Below are positions 8,461-16,944 of a DNA stretch of 64,000 bases, one piece after another. Below the pieces are notes generated by a model. The model was not told the origin of the DNA. It did not search any database and saw only the letters and a program-made list of their open reading frames with translations. The stretch is from Actinomycetota bacterium. Lineage in GTDB: Bacteria; Actinomycetota; Coriobacteriia; Anaerosomatales; PHET01. The position numbers and the translations under genes are program-made. Numbering within the stretch: position 1 is the stretch's first letter; every line of letters begins with the position of its first letter. The stretch covers positions 48,463 through 112,462 of the forward strand of contig JAJUJM010000007.1 in NCBI GenBank assembly GCA_029265315.1, written 5' to 3'.

Positions 8461-9096
8461 ATGGTTCGGGGATTGCGCGCGCTGGCTCTCGTGGTCGTGG
8501 CATCCGTGCTCGCGACACTCGCGTTCAACGCTGCCGCGAACACGGTGACCGTCCCCATCGACCGCGACTTCACAGGCGTCGACAGATTGCAGCTCAACGG
8601 CGGAACGCTCACGCTCAAGACCGGCCCGGCCAACCGGCTGACCGCCCGGGTCCCTCTGGCGACGTGGCTCCTCACGATGGTCCGCATCACTGACGGACAC
8701 TTCGCCGAGATCGGCGGATTCGACGACGCCGATCCGCGGGTGCTGCTCGTCGGACTCCTCCCCGAGGACACCGTGCCCGCAGCGGTGGACAGCATCAAGT
8801 GGACGCTGGAGACCGACACACTCGAGACGGTGACGGTCGCCGGCGGAACGCTGGTGACGGACGGTTACAAGGCCGACCGGCTCATGGTCTTCGGCGTCGC
8901 CGGCGCCGCGCGACTCGAGGGCCTTGACCTGCGACTGTTGGCGGGCAACTTCCAAGAGGGTTCGTCATTGACGGCGAGCGGACGGGTCGAGGTCTTCTCT
9001 GCCCTTGAGACCGCCGGAGGCCTGATCGACACGCGTAGGCTCCGGATCGGCCGTCGTGACCCGGGTCCAGTCACCGACATCCTGAAGACCAAGTGA
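8461..9096 (+). CDS. Uncharacterised exported protein upstream of nth
   Basis: A 211-residue protein of unknown function. The ATG at 8461 follows a purine-rich GGGGGGAGG site. The N-terminus (MVRGLRALALVVVASVLATLAFNAAA) is a signal or anchor sequence. The remainder is rich in short beta-type stretches (LQLNGGTLTLKT, TVTVAGGTLVTDG, SLTASGRVEVFSAL), suggesting a beta-rich fold. I do not recognise a family. Its stop overlaps the nth start by 4 nt (GTGA), so the two are translationally coupled although no functional link is evident. Confidence 0.7.
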   Translation: MVRGLRALALVVVASVLATLAFNAAANTVTVPIDRDFTGVDRLQLNGGTLTLKTGPANRLTARVPLATWLLTMVRITDGHFAEIGGFDDADPRVLLVGLLPEDTVPAAVDSIKWTLETDTLETVTVAGGTLVTDGYKADRLMVFGVAGAARLEGLDLRLLAGNFQEGSSLTASGRVEVFSALETAGGLIDTRRLRIGRRDPGPVTDILKTK

Positions 9097-9791
9097 GCGC
9101 AGTGAAGCAGACCGCCGAACCGATCCCCGACCTGCCGCGTGAAGAGCGCGAGCGTCTCGCGCCGATATATGCCGAGCGTCTCGAAGCCGCATACGGCGAC
9201 CCGCACGCCGCGCTCCACTTCGAGAACCCCTATCAGTTGCTCATCGCAGTCATCCTGAGCGCCCAGACCACTGACGCCGGCGTGAACAAGGCTACTCCGG
9301 CGTTGTTCGAACGGTACCCGACGCCCGCCGATCTCGCCGGAGCAGACCAGCTCGAGGTCGAGAGCCACATCAAGAGCCTCGGCTTCTACCATCAGAAGGC
9401 GCGAAACATCATCGCCGCCTGTCAGCGCATCGTGGGCGAGTTCGGCGGCGAGGTGCCGGACACGATGGAGGGACTCACCTCGCTGCCGGGGGTCGCACGC
9501 AAGACCGCCAACATCGTGTTGGGTGAGGCGTTCGGAAAAGTCGAAGGCATCGCGGTCGATACCCACGTCTTCCGGCTCGCGCACCGGTTCGGCCTTTCAA
9601 CCGAGAAGGACACGGACAAGGTCGAACGGGACCTGATGTCGCTGTTCCCGAAGGAGCACTGGCACCGTGTCAACTACGACCTCATCAACCACGGCCGTGC
9701 GATCTGCACCGCCAAGCGCCCCGCATGCGGCGCGTGTTTCCTGTCAGACATCTGTCCGTCGGCGTTCGTGCCGGCGGGTTGGCGGGAGTGA
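9093..9791 (+). CDS. nth: Endonuclease III (DNA glycosylase/AP lyase)
   Basis: Base-excision repair enzyme that removes oxidised pyrimidines. The 232-residue protein has ILSAQTTDAGVNKATP, the helix-hairpin-helix LPGVARKTANIVLGEAFG with the catalytic Lys, and VDTHVFRLAHR with the catalytic Asp. The C-terminal [4Fe-4S] loop has spacing CX6CX2CX5C (CTAKRPACGACFLSDIC). The GTG start overlaps the stop of the preceding exported-protein gene by 4 nt. Convergent with the bactofilin gene. Confidence 0.96.
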   Translation: MSAVKQTAEPIPDLPREERERLAPIYAERLEAAYGDPHAALHFENPYQLLIAVILSAQTTDAGVNKATPALFERYPTPADLAGADQLEVESHIKSLGFYHQKARNIIAACQRIVGEFGGEVPDTMEGLTSLPGVARKTANIVLGEAFGKVEGIAVDTHVFRLAHRFGLSTEKDTDKVERDLMSLFPKEHWHRVNYDLINHGRAICTAKRPACGACFLSDICPSAFVPAGWRE

Positions 9792-9827
9792 CCAGAGCGC
9801 GGAGCGTCACGACAGCTTGGCCCACTT

Positions 9828-10550
9828 CTACCGTACCTCCACCTTGCGCTCCTCGCGGACCTGGGCGCCCGCGAGCTTCGTGAGCGACCCGGTGTACTCG
9901 ACGAGGTCGACCTGACAACCTTCACCGAGCGTCACGTCCTGCCCGCGCACGACCTTCGCCGTCGTGGCGATGAGCTCGAGGTGGTCGCCCTCGATGCTCT
10001 CTGCGGTGAGCCTCCGGTCGGTGAACGCCGAGAAGATCGCAGTGATCCCGTCCGGCACGCGCAAGACCATGCGCTCGCAGCCGATCTCGCGCGCTGAGTT
10101 GCGACCGTGGAGTCGCAGGTCGATGTCGCCTGCGTTCAACATGCCGTTTATGGCGAACCGCCCTTCGCCGGTGAGCGTCTCGGCCTCAAGGTCGCCGCCC
10201 ACGCGTAGCTCACCGCGAAGCTCCACCTCGCGCGCGGCGACGCCGCCATCGACCCCACACGTCCCGGCGACTTTGAGCCGCCCGACCCCCAGACCCGCGT
10301 GCACATCCGCGGTGCCGTTCGCCCTGAACTCAACCGCTTGGACCGGCCCCTCGAAGGTCCCGGCTCCGTTCACCGTGACTTCATCGGCCTTCACCGCTCC
10401 CAGGCATTTTCCGACGCCGTTCACGGTGAGCTCGTTGCACTGCACGTCGCCGGTGACGGTACCCGCTCCGTTGAGCACGATCGCCCCGTACGTCCCGGAC
10501 GACACCGTGCCATCGCCGTTGATTCGCGCATCGTTGAGATTCTCTGCCAT
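9828..10550 (-). CDS. Bactofilin-like polymer-forming protein
   Basis: A 240-residue protein made of short repeated beta turns (INGDGTVSSGTYGAIVLNGA, TVNGVGKCLGAVKADEVTVN). This is the right-handed beta-helix pattern of bactofilins, which self-assemble into cytoskeletal filaments in bacteria. It is about twice the length of a single bactofilin, like a tandem or fused pair. It lies 20 nt downstream of a YhbD-type regulator. In Bacillus yhbD is followed by the bactofilins yhbE and yhbF, so the neighbourhood is conserved. No signal peptide or membrane segment is visible. Filament formation here is inferred. Confidence 0.75.
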   Translation of the reverse strand: MAENLNDARINGDGTVSSGTYGAIVLNGAGTVTGDVQCNELTVNGVGKCLGAVKADEVTVNGAGTFEGPVQAVEFRANGTADVHAGLGVGRLKVAGTCGVDGGVAAREVELRGELRVGGDLEAETLTGEGRFAINGMLNAGDIDLRLHGRNSAREIGCERMVLRVPDGITAIFSAFTDRRLTAESIEGDHLELIATTAKVVRGQDVTLGEGCQVDLVEYTGSLTKLAGAQVREERKVEVR

Positions 10551-10570
10551 CGCCTTCTCGCCTTCCCCGT

Positions 10571-11197
10571 CTACTTCAGCCGGACGCCCAGCGCCTCGGT
10601 CCTCTCCTGCAGGTTCACCCGAGCGATCACCTTGGTGGTCGACTCGAACACAAGCTTTGCATCGCTGGAGACGAGGAGCGCGAGGGCGACCCCCATCTTG
10701 CGCACCACGATGACGTCGGCATCGCGCCCTTGGAAGGACGGCAACCCCTCCTCAAGTGCGCCAAGCACCATGGCTCCCTCGTCGACACTGATCTCGCCGG
10801 TCTTGAGCAGGCCGTCGACGATGAACAGCGACAGCAACTCGCCATACCGCAACAAGACGACGTCAGGGCGCACGCGGGCAAGCACTGCCACCGCCGACTC
10901 CGAGACCACACCACGCCCTACAGCGTCTTCGACTGCGAGGCTCACGCCGGTGAGGTCAGGCGTCACCGCGTCCGCGATGTCGTCGAGCGACAGGTCCTCT
11001 GTCTTCATGGACAGGATCCGCTCGACGCGGGCCACCATCTTGTCACGCGGGAAGAACGTCTCGGTGCCGGTGAACGTCGGCTTTCGGATGAACCAGTCCT
11101 CCGGGATCAGACCCTTGCGCTTCCAACGGTAAAGCTGGCCGTAGCTGATACCGGTCTGTTGGAGCAGCTCCTTCTTGGAGATCAGGTCAGCGTCCAT
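10571..11197 (-). CDS. YhbD-family (DUF4004) MerR-like HTH regulator
   Basis: A 208-residue protein. The N-terminal helix-turn-helix (LISKKELLQQTGISYGQLYR then WKRKGLIPEDWFIRK, TFTGTETFFPRDK) is characteristic of the YhbD/DUF4004 family. The remainder is a helical domain of unknown role. ATG 11197 was chosen because GGGAGG lies 7 nt upstream. It is the first gene of a two-gene operon with the bactofilin. Two inverted repeats overlap its presumed promoter, so autoregulation is plausible. Confidence 0.82.
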   Translation of the reverse strand: MDADLISKKELLQQTGISYGQLYRWKRKGLIPEDWFIRKPTFTGTETFFPRDKMVARVERILSMKTEDLSLDDIADAVTPDLTGVSLAVEDAVGRGVVSESAVAVLARVRPDVVLLRYGELLSLFIVDGLLKTGEISVDEGAMVLGALEEGLPSFQGRDADVIVVRKMGVALALLVSSDAKLVFESTTKVIARVNLQERTEALGVRLK

Positions 11198-11250
11198 CAG
11201 CACACCTCCCTCGCGCGTCGTCCGTATGCCGGCGCGAGTCCACTCTGGCG

Positions 11251-11290
11251 ATCATACCCGTTATGACGAAAACATAACATCACATTGTTA
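11251..11290 (-). promoter_or_regulatory. Promoter region with two overlapping inverted repeats upstream of the YhbD/bactofilin operon
   Basis: A -10-like TATGAT (minus strand, 11256-11251) lies about 55 nt upstream of the regulator start. Upstream of it is GTTATG-N7-CATAAC (11260-11278), overlapping a second palindrome TAACA-N6-TGTTA (11275-11290). The -35 is poor. The palindromes sit where an operator for a MerR-like regulator would be expected. Confidence 0.5.
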
Positions 11291-11367
11291 CGCATCGCAA
11301 CCGCTGTATGCCTCCCCCCTGTGGAACACCGGAGTCCGAGGCGGGCGACGACCGACGGGCTCGCGGC

Positions 11368-11898
11368 TCACAGACCGCGGGCGGGCAGGACCACGAGGTC
11401 GAAGTAGAGCGCCATCCCGAACAGCAGCGCAGCGACGGGGACGGATGCGAACGCCCAGACCCTCTCGCGGCGCACGTACTCTGCCACGCCGACCCTGTCG
11501 CAGACCCTTCGCCATGCCAGGCCGTTCGCACGGCGCGCGAACCACCACATCATCGCCAGCGTGACGCCGAGCACGACGACGGCGCCGATGATGCCGGGCA
11601 CGCTGTCGCCCGCGGTCCGCAGGATGCTGTCAGCGAACAGCCAGATCGGCAGGAAGACCGCGCCGGCCCACAGTCCATGCGCCGGTCCCCACAGAGGCGG
11701 GATGAGGAAAGCCGCCAGGTTGAAGCGCGGCAGCTGCGGCACCGGATCTCCCTCACCGAGCGGGACGCGCCCCGTGACCGCCTCAGCAGGGTGACCGGCC
11801 GGGCAGGCATCAGAGGAGTCCCGTTCCACGATCCGGTCGCACAGAACGCAGTAGCCCGCTTGGCGAAGCCGGATTCCTGCGGCCTCCTCGCCAGTCAT
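11368..11898 (-). CDS. Uncharacterised membrane protein with N-terminal Cys/His motif
   Basis: A 176-residue protein. The N-terminus has a zinc-ribbon-like CVLCDRIVERDSSDACPAGH. A proline- and tryptophan-rich hydrophobic region follows (FNLAAFLIPPLWGPAHGLWA), then at least three more membrane segments (IIGAVVVLGVTLAMMWWFAR, ASVPVAALLFGMALYFDLVV). The LAAFLIPPLWGPAHG segment resembles DUF2628-type membrane proteins, but I do not claim the family. The ATG overlaps the DUF554 stop by 4 nt (ATGA). Confidence 0.75.
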   Translation of the reverse strand: MTGEEAAGIRLRQAGYCVLCDRIVERDSSDACPAGHPAEAVTGRVPLGEGDPVPQLPRFNLAAFLIPPLWGPAHGLWAGAVFLPIWLFADSILRTAGDSVPGIIGAVVVLGVTLAMMWWFARRANGLAWRRVCDRVGVAEYVRRERVWAFASVPVAALLFGMALYFDLVVLPARGL

Positions 11899-12665
11899 CC
11901 GTGCAGCACCACCGCGAGGACCATCGCCACGAAGACCGCCGGGAGCATGTTGCCGACCGGGAGGCGCTTGATGCCGGACAGGTCCAGCCCGATCGCGGCG
12001 ATGAGCGTACCGCCGGCCGCCTCTATCGCCGCCACCATCTCGGGCGTGACTCCGGACAGGCGTGACGCCGCGAGGGCGATGCCGCCCTGGATGATGAGGA
12101 CGGGAATGACGGATAGTGCCACTCCCGCACCGAGTGTCGAGGCCAACGCGATGGAAGCGAAGCCGTCGAGCATGGCCTTCAGGTACAACGTCGACGGGTC
12201 GCCCAGACCGTCCTGGATGGAGCCGAGCACCGTCATGGCCCCCACGCAGTAGAGCAGCGACGCCGTGACGAACCCCTCCACGAGCGTGTGACCCTTCTCG
12301 CGGGGCTCGTCGGCGGCCGACTTCGCGGTCGGAGCGAGCCATGGCATCCGGTACGCGGCATCCTGCAGCCAATGCCCGAAGCGCTCGAGCCAGTACTCGA
12401 TACGCAACGCCTCGCCGATGAGCGCACCGATGACGAGCGATCCCACGAACACCAGCGCGGAGTACTCGCCCAGAAGGCCGTCCGCCTGGCCCATGTCGCC
12501 GAGGCCGCCGATGCTCATCCCGAAACCAATCACGAGGACCGCGAGACCGATAGCGCGGAAGGTGGTCTCACGCATGCGTTCTGGGATGAGCCCGCCGAAG
12601 GCCAGACCCGCGACCGAGCCTATGAGGACCGCGACCACATTCGCGATGACGCCCAGACCCGGCAC
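11895..12665 (-). CDS. DUF554 family membrane protein (YqgA-like)
   Basis: A 256-residue integral membrane protein starting MPGLGVIANVVAVLIGSVAG and rich in glycine (GGLIPERMRETTFRAIGLAV, VFVGSLVIGALIGEALRIE, LLYCVGAMTVLGSIQDGL). This is the DUF554/YqgA pattern; transport function is suspected but unproven for the family. GTG 12665 was chosen because AAGGGG lies 7 nt upstream. The reading frame remains open upstream, but that part is antisense-like and overlaps the NYN gene. It lies between the NYN RNase and the small membrane protein with near-zero gaps, so it is probably one operon. Confidence 0.88.
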   Translation of the reverse strand: MPGLGVIANVVAVLIGSVAGLAFGGLIPERMRETTFRAIGLAVLVIGFGMSIGGLGDMGQADGLLGEYSALVFVGSLVIGALIGEALRIEYWLERFGHWLQDAAYRMPWLAPTAKSAADEPREKGHTLVEGFVTASLLYCVGAMTVLGSIQDGLGDPSTLYLKAMLDGFASIALASTLGAGVALSVIPVLIIQGGIALAASRLSGVTPEMVAAIEAAGGTLIAAIGLDLSGIKRLPVGNMLPAVFVAMVLAVVLHG

Positions 12666-12669
12666 CCAC

Positions 12670-13182
12670 TCACCCCTTCTCGTCGTCAAGCCAGAGCTCC
12701 TCGAGCTCGGCGGTGATGTCCTTCGCGCCCGGAGGCAGGCCCACCTCGCCTGCGTGAGGCGGCCGCGCCCCGCTCCGCCCTGCGCTCTGGCCTGGGCCCT
12801 TTCCGGCGCCGATGCGCGTTCCGACGAAAAGCGCGGAGACGTCACGATACTCCACATGGCGCCCCACGTCTTGCGACAGACGGGCGCGCAGCCGCAGATC
12901 GGCGGTGTAGACGGCCACCTGGCCTGTCGCCGACGCCGCCCGACGCACGATCTCGGTGTCTGCGTCTGCGGCGTAGACCACACGCACGGCACCGTGGCTC
13001 TCCGCGCTGGCCCCGAGCGACTCGCGCGCGTCGAACACGACGACGACCCGGCCCTTCGGCGCGATGCGCCCGGCAATCGCACGCAGGCGCTGCGTCAGGG
13101 CTTCACGCTGCGCCTGCTTCGAACGATCAGCTAGCGCCGGGTCGCGCATCGTGACGTTGTAGCCGTCGACGAGGACGAGCAT
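12670..13182 (-). CDS. NYN-domain RNase, YacP-like
   Basis: A 170-residue protein beginning MLVLVDGYNVTMRDPAL, the NYN/PIN-like nuclease motif with the catalytic Asp. It continues with VVVVFDARES, VVYAADADTEIVRR and VAVYTADLRLR, giving the remaining acidic residues typical of YacP (Rae1-like) endoribonucleases. Its C-terminus is a short tail ending in LEELWLDDEKG. It starts 17 nt after the upstream secreted coiled-coil gene. Confidence 0.85.
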   Translation of the reverse strand: MLVLVDGYNVTMRDPALADRSKQAQREALTQRLRAIAGRIAPKGRVVVVFDARESLGASAESHGAVRVVYAADADTEIVRRAASATGQVAVYTADLRLRARLSQDVGRHVEYRDVSALFVGTRIGAGKGPGQSAGRSGARPPHAGEVGLPPGAKDITAELEELWLDDEKG

Positions 13183-13199
13183 CGCGGGGCCGCCCGGTC

Positions 13200-14390
13200 T
13201 CACACGCCCGGGTCGCCGAAGTAGCGCCAGTAGATGAGCCAGAACGACATCGTGCCGCTCAGGTGCGGCGTGTAGCGGAAGAGCCCGTACGTGGCCGCAT
13301 TGGTCGGATGGATGACGCTGCCGTCGATCGTCATCGAGATGCCCGGCCGCCACCCGCGCCCCAGGTTGGCGAGCTTCTCGGCGCCACACCAGACCTGCAT
13401 GCCGAAGCCTTCGTACTTCGTGAAGGTGCGGCTGTCCGTCTTGCCACAGCCCATCGCCCAATCGTACGCCGTCTGGGTCGGGCGAACGCGCGTGAGCAGT
13501 GATTGCTCCTTCTGCAGCGTGGCCAGCACCACCTTCGGGCTCACCCCCCAGCGCACGGAAGCCTCGTGGATGATCTCGGCAGCCGACTTCTCGACGCCGG
13601 TATGGTCCTTGGCCCGGTAGCGCGCGAGGGTACCCGGCTGGCTCTCAAGGAACTGCTGGACCTGCTCCAAGGTCATCGATCGGGTGTCGCGGAAGACCTC
13701 CTCGGCGATGACGGTGTTGGGGTTGAAGCCGTCCTTTGAGACCACGGCTCCTGCCGTGGGCTCCCACATCAGTCGCGCGAGGTCGATCTTGATCTGCGCC
13801 GCCCGTGCCTCGGATGCCGCCATGTCACTCTCGATCCGCGACCGCTGCTCGTCAGCACGCCTTTGCAGCTCCGAGAGCTTGTCCATCTTGTTGTACAGGC
13901 CCTCTTGGAGCCACATGTTCTCGGAGCGCACCAGGCGCACATCGTTGATGAGCCTCACATCACGCTCGCCGATCATCGCGAGGTAGGTCGTCCGTACCCA
14001 CAGGTCCTGAAACGTCTGCGCAGTGAAGAGCAGGCGGAGCATCTCCATTCGATCGCCTCGATAGAGCTCCACCGCGCGCCGCGTCAACGCGCTCTGCGCC
14101 TCTTCAAGCTCGACCTGCAAAGCGGCGAGCTCGGTGGTCACCTGCGAGATGTCGGCCTTCGTGCGTTCGATCTCCCTGCTGACCTCAAGGTAGTCCGCCA
14201 CAGCCACGCCCAGGTCCAGCTTCAGCTGTTCCAGCTCCTCCCGGACCGCCGCCTCCTCGGCCTTCTTGGCTTCGATGGCGGCGGTTTTGTCACCGGGATC
14301 CGGCGGCGCGGCCGATCCCACCCCGGGCACGGCGAGGACAGCCGCCAGAACGGCGGCGAGGAGCATCCACGTGTGTACCCGACGGCTCAC
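13200..14390 (-). CDS. Exported coiled-coil protein with lytic-transglycosylase-like C-terminal domain
   Basis: A 396-residue protein with a signal peptide ending near VLAVPGVGSAA. A long coiled coil covers about residues 35-210, rich in Glu and Leu (AEEAAVREELEQLKLDLGVA) and resembling the hinge proteins that control cell-wall hydrolases. The C-terminal half (ASVRWGVSPKVVLATLQKEQ, TQTAYDWAMGCGKTDS, YEGFGMQVWCGAEKL) looks like a lysozyme or transglycosylase-type domain with the Glu in LQKEQS. GTG 14390 gives a clean signal peptide; a GTG at 14462 is in frame but less likely. Peptidoglycan cleavage is inferred. Confidence 0.75.
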   Translation of the reverse strand: MSRRVHTWMLLAAVLAAVLAVPGVGSAAPPDPGDKTAAIEAKKAEEAAVREELEQLKLDLGVAVADYLEVSREIERTKADISQVTTELAALQVELEEAQSALTRRAVELYRGDRMEMLRLLFTAQTFQDLWVRTTYLAMIGERDVRLINDVRLVRSENMWLQEGLYNKMDKLSELQRRADEQRSRIESDMAASEARAAQIKIDLARLMWEPTAGAVVSKDGFNPNTVIAEEVFRDTRSMTLEQVQQFLESQPGTLARYRAKDHTGVEKSAAEIIHEASVRWGVSPKVVLATLQKEQSLLTRVRPTQTAYDWAMGCGKTDSRTFTKYEGFGMQVWCGAEKLANLGRGWRPGISMTIDGSVIHPTNAATYGLFRYTPHLSGTMSFWLIYWRYFGDPGV

Positions 14391-14483
14391 GATCGTCTCA
14401 CTGGCTCCCGAGCGATGCGCACACGCTGCTTCATCGCGACAAAACTGCAGGTCGTATGCCACAAGAGGGTACCACGCCCAACA

Positions 14484-15719
14484 TCAGCGAGACGTTCTCA
14501 GCGCAGGCGCGCCTGCCAGCATCACTGCGCACAGGATGGCGCCCGCCGCCCCGTATCCGAACGTCGCCCAAGGGCCGATCGCTGACCACAACACGCCGGC
14601 GATGCTGCTGGCCACGAGCGTGGCGACTCCCGCCACGAGGCCGTGCAGACCTATCGCGGAAGCTCTCTGGCTCGCCGGAACAAGGTCGACGGCGAACGCC
14701 TTGCCAACGCCTTCGGTCGCCGCGATGTACAGTCCGTAGACGCCGAACAGCGCGACGAGCTGCTGCCACGTCGAAGCGACGGCGAAGCCCGCATACACGG
14801 CTGCGAAGATCACCAGTCCGCCGATCAAGACTCGACGACGCCCCACACGGTCGGAAAGCGACCCGAGCCTCGGGGACGCGAGCGCGTATGTGACGTTGTA
14901 CAGCACGTACAACAGCACCGTCGACGTCGTGGAGAGCCCGATGTCTTTCGCCTTGAGGATGAGGAACACATCGCTTGAGTTGGTCACGGCGAACGTCCCC
15001 CACGCGGCGAGGTACCAACGCAACGGAGGGTTGAACGCCCTCGCTTCGAATCGTGCTGCGGATCCAGCGTCGGCGGACTTGGCCGGTTGGTCCCTGAGCT
15101 GCAGGACCAGAACGACACTCACCACGGCGGGTAGCGTCGCAAGCCATATCACGAGCCGGACGTCACCTCTGGTCCACCAGAGCAGCAGCAGACACAGCAG
15201 CGCGCCGACGACCGCACCCGAGGTGTCGAGTGCGCGGTGCCATCCGAAGGCGAGACCTCTGTCAGCCTCGTCGACCGCATCAGCCAGGTAGGCGTCGCGC
15301 GGTCCGGTCCTGATGCCCTTGCCGAGCCGGTCAACGCCTCGGGCGAGCAATACGAACGGCCACGCTGGCGACAGTGCGATCAGCGGCTTGCCGAGCGCTG
15401 AGAGTCCGTAGCCCCACGCCATGAACGGGACACGGCGGCCCCGTCGATCAGAGAACCTGCCGGCAAGCGGACGGACCAGCGACGAGACAGCTTCCGCCAC
15501 GCCCTCGATGACGCCGACCACAGCGACCGGGGCGCCGAGCACCGTCGTCAGGAGAATCGGGGTCAGCGGGTAGAGCATCTCCGACGATATGTCAGCGAAG
15601 AACGAGACGAGGCCGGTCCGGCGCACCGAAGAAGGGAGTCTCCTCAGGCCGGCGAGGCCCTGATGCGGGCTACCGGGTGCTTCTCGCGGCGTTCCCATGG
15701 ATCCGCCTGTTCCCGTCAT
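14484..15719 (-). CDS. Major facilitator superfamily transporter
   Basis: A 411-residue polytopic membrane protein with about 12 hydrophobic segments. The loop 2-3 signature is LAGRFSDRRGRRVPFMAWGY, and the equivalent in the C-half is LGSLSDRVGRRRVLIGG. LLARGVDRLGKGIRTGPRDA resembles MFS members annotated as putative drug exporters. Substrate unknown. It starts 29 nt after the DUF190 gene and may share the crcB transcript. An alternative ATG lies at 15698. Confidence 0.85.
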   Translation of the reverse strand: MTGTGGSMGTPREAPGSPHQGLAGLRRLPSSVRRTGLVSFFADISSEMLYPLTPILLTTVLGAPVAVVGVIEGVAEAVSSLVRPLAGRFSDRRGRRVPFMAWGYGLSALGKPLIALSPAWPFVLLARGVDRLGKGIRTGPRDAYLADAVDEADRGLAFGWHRALDTSGAVVGALLCLLLLWWTRGDVRLVIWLATLPAVVSVVLVLQLRDQPAKSADAGSAARFEARAFNPPLRWYLAAWGTFAVTNSSDVFLILKAKDIGLSTTSTVLLYVLYNVTYALASPRLGSLSDRVGRRRVLIGGLVIFAAVYAGFAVASTWQQLVALFGVYGLYIAATEGVGKAFAVDLVPASQRASAIGLHGLVAGVATLVASSIAGVLWSAIGPWATFGYGAAGAILCAVMLAGAPALRTSR

Positions 15720-15748
15720 CGATGGAGTCAGCCGAACACTCTGGAGCT

Positions 15749-16090
15749 TCAGCCGCGACCGCCGTCTGAGTAGCGATACACGTGGACGTCTTCGACGATG
15801 ATCATCCCGCCGCTCATCATCTCGTCGATCTTCGGCAAGACCGCATCAACCCGTTCGGGCGTATCGGCGAAGATGATCACGACAGGCAGGTCCTGTGAGA
15901 GCACGAGGATGTTCGCGGTGTGGACCCTACTCGCCGCCCCGAACCCTTCCACGCCCTTCAGGACGGTCGCACCGGCGCAACCCTCGCGCCGGAGCATCTG
16001 GACGATCGCGTCATAGAGAGCGTGATGCCCGTAGCGATCCGACTCACCTATGTGGATCGTGACGCGCTTACCGGGTCCCTCGATGTGCAT
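15749..16090 (-). CDS. DUF190 family protein
   Basis: A 113-residue soluble protein with RVTIHIGESDRYGHHALYDA, EGCAGATVLKGVEGFGAASR and PVVIIFADTPERVDAVLP, a PII-like ferredoxin-fold pattern typical of DUF190. Such proteins are frequently encoded next to crcB, as here (9 nt downstream of it), and probably modulate or assist fluoride export. That role is inferred from association. Confidence 0.9.
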   Translation of the reverse strand: MHIEGPGKRVTIHIGESDRYGHHALYDAIVQMLRREGCAGATVLKGVEGFGAASRVHTANILVLSQDLPVVIIFADTPERVDAVLPKIDEMMSGGMIIVEDVHVYRYSDGGRG

Positions 16091-16099
16091 GAGTCCCTC

Positions 16100-16480
16100 C
16101 TAGACCAGTCGACCGACGACGAGGCCCGCCAGGACGGCGACGAGACCGACCAGCCCCGAGCCGAACATGTTGAGCACACCCGCCGTCCACAGGCCCCGCT
16201 CCATCAGTGCCATGCTCTCGTAGGAGAGTGTCGAGAACGTGGTGTAACCGCCGAGTATCCCCACGCCCAGGAACAGGCGACCGTGCGCGGGCAGAAGCCC
16301 CCGCTCGACCGATGTCGCCATCACGATGCCCAGCAGGAACGCTCCGGTGATGTTGATGACGAACGTGTGCCAAGGAAACGACGTGCCCCACCTCTCCGCG
16401 ATGACCGTCCCCAGAACATAGCGGGCACCCCCTCCTATGCCGGCTCCGATCACCACGACCGCGATGTCGCTCAGCTTCAT
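16100..16480 (-). CDS. crcB: Fluoride channel CrcB/Fluc
   Basis: Small dimeric fluoride channel (126 residues, four membrane segments). Family motifs are visible: GAGIGGGARYVLG, TFVINITGAFLLGIV and GILGGYTTFSTLSYE, the last two with the conserved Asn and the TTFST phenylalanine-box region. ATG 16480 has TGGAGG upstream at 4 nt. A fluoride riboswitch with an overlapping terminator lies directly upstream, giving fluoride-dependent expression. Confidence 0.96.
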   Translation of the reverse strand: MKLSDIAVVVIGAGIGGGARYVLGTVIAERWGTSFPWHTFVINITGAFLLGIVMATSVERGLLPAHGRLFLGVGILGGYTTFSTLSYESMALMERGLWTAGVLNMFGSGLVGLVAVLAGLVVGRLV

Positions 16481-16506
16481 CTTGCCTCCAGAGAACAGAA
16501 AAGCCT

Positions 16507-16576
16507 CTACACGCAGACACCCACGTGTAGGAGCCATCAGCCGGAGCGGTTCAGTAGGCGAGCCCCATCGCCTGTG
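16507..16576 (-). promoter_or_regulatory. Fluoride (crcB-motif) riboswitch with overlapping intrinsic terminator
   Basis: On the minus strand the aptamer reads GGCGATGGGGCTCGCC (16572-16557) and ends with the conserved CTGATGGCTCCTAC (16540-16527), the crcB-motif signature. The last strand overlaps a hairpin with arms CTACACG and CGTGTAG (16530-16507), followed by a T-rich tract (AGGCTTTTCTG). This gives a terminator that competes with the aptamer. A plausible promoter (GTGTCA, 18 nt, TAGACT) lies just upstream. The 340 bases between crcB and tRNA-Phe hold only this element and the tRNA terminator. Confidence 0.93.
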
Positions 16577-16783
16577 GGCCCAGTCTACCTGACGAGCGCC
16601 GGAGGTGACACGGGGCGACGATGACCCGCTGGTGACCAGCGAACGACCTGAAGACGCGACCAAGTGGCTCAGTTCGCGAAGAGTGAGCAGGTGACGTGTG
16701 TCTTGGTCGCGATACGAAGCCGTAGACGAACCAGGACCAAGAGCCGCACCTCTGAACAGGAACCGCAGCTCAAGACAGGAGAA

Positions 16784-16807
16784 AGCCCCGGTCTTGCGAC
16801 CGAGGCT
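16784..16807 (-). terminator. Intrinsic terminator after tRNA-Phe
   Basis: On the minus strand, arms AGCCTCGGTC and GACCGGGGCT flank a GCAA loop and are followed by TTCTCCT. It lies 14 nt after the 3' end of tRNA-Phe. Confidence 0.7.
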
Positions 16808-16820
16808 CCCGACAAGTCGA

Positions 16821-16896
16821 TGGTGGCCAGAGACGGACTTGAACCGCCGACACGGGGATTTTCAGTCCCCTGCTCTACCAACTGAGCTACCTGGCC
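16821..16896 (-). tRNA. tRNA-Phe (GAA)
   Basis: A 76-nt cloverleaf starting GGCCAGGTAGCTCAG, with anticodon loop CTGAAAA (GAA), T arm GGCGGTTCAAGTCCGTC and an encoded CCA end. Confidence 0.97.
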
Positions 16897-16944
16897 ATTG
16901 CGTGCCCACGTATGGTAGCCACGCGCAGGGAGCGCGTCAATCGC

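Noticed and set aside
12666..13082. Longer version of the DUF554 gene extending into the NYN gene
   Set aside because: The extension is Arg/Ser-rich shadow sequence. A GTG with a good ribosome site at 12665 gives a normal DUF554 protein.
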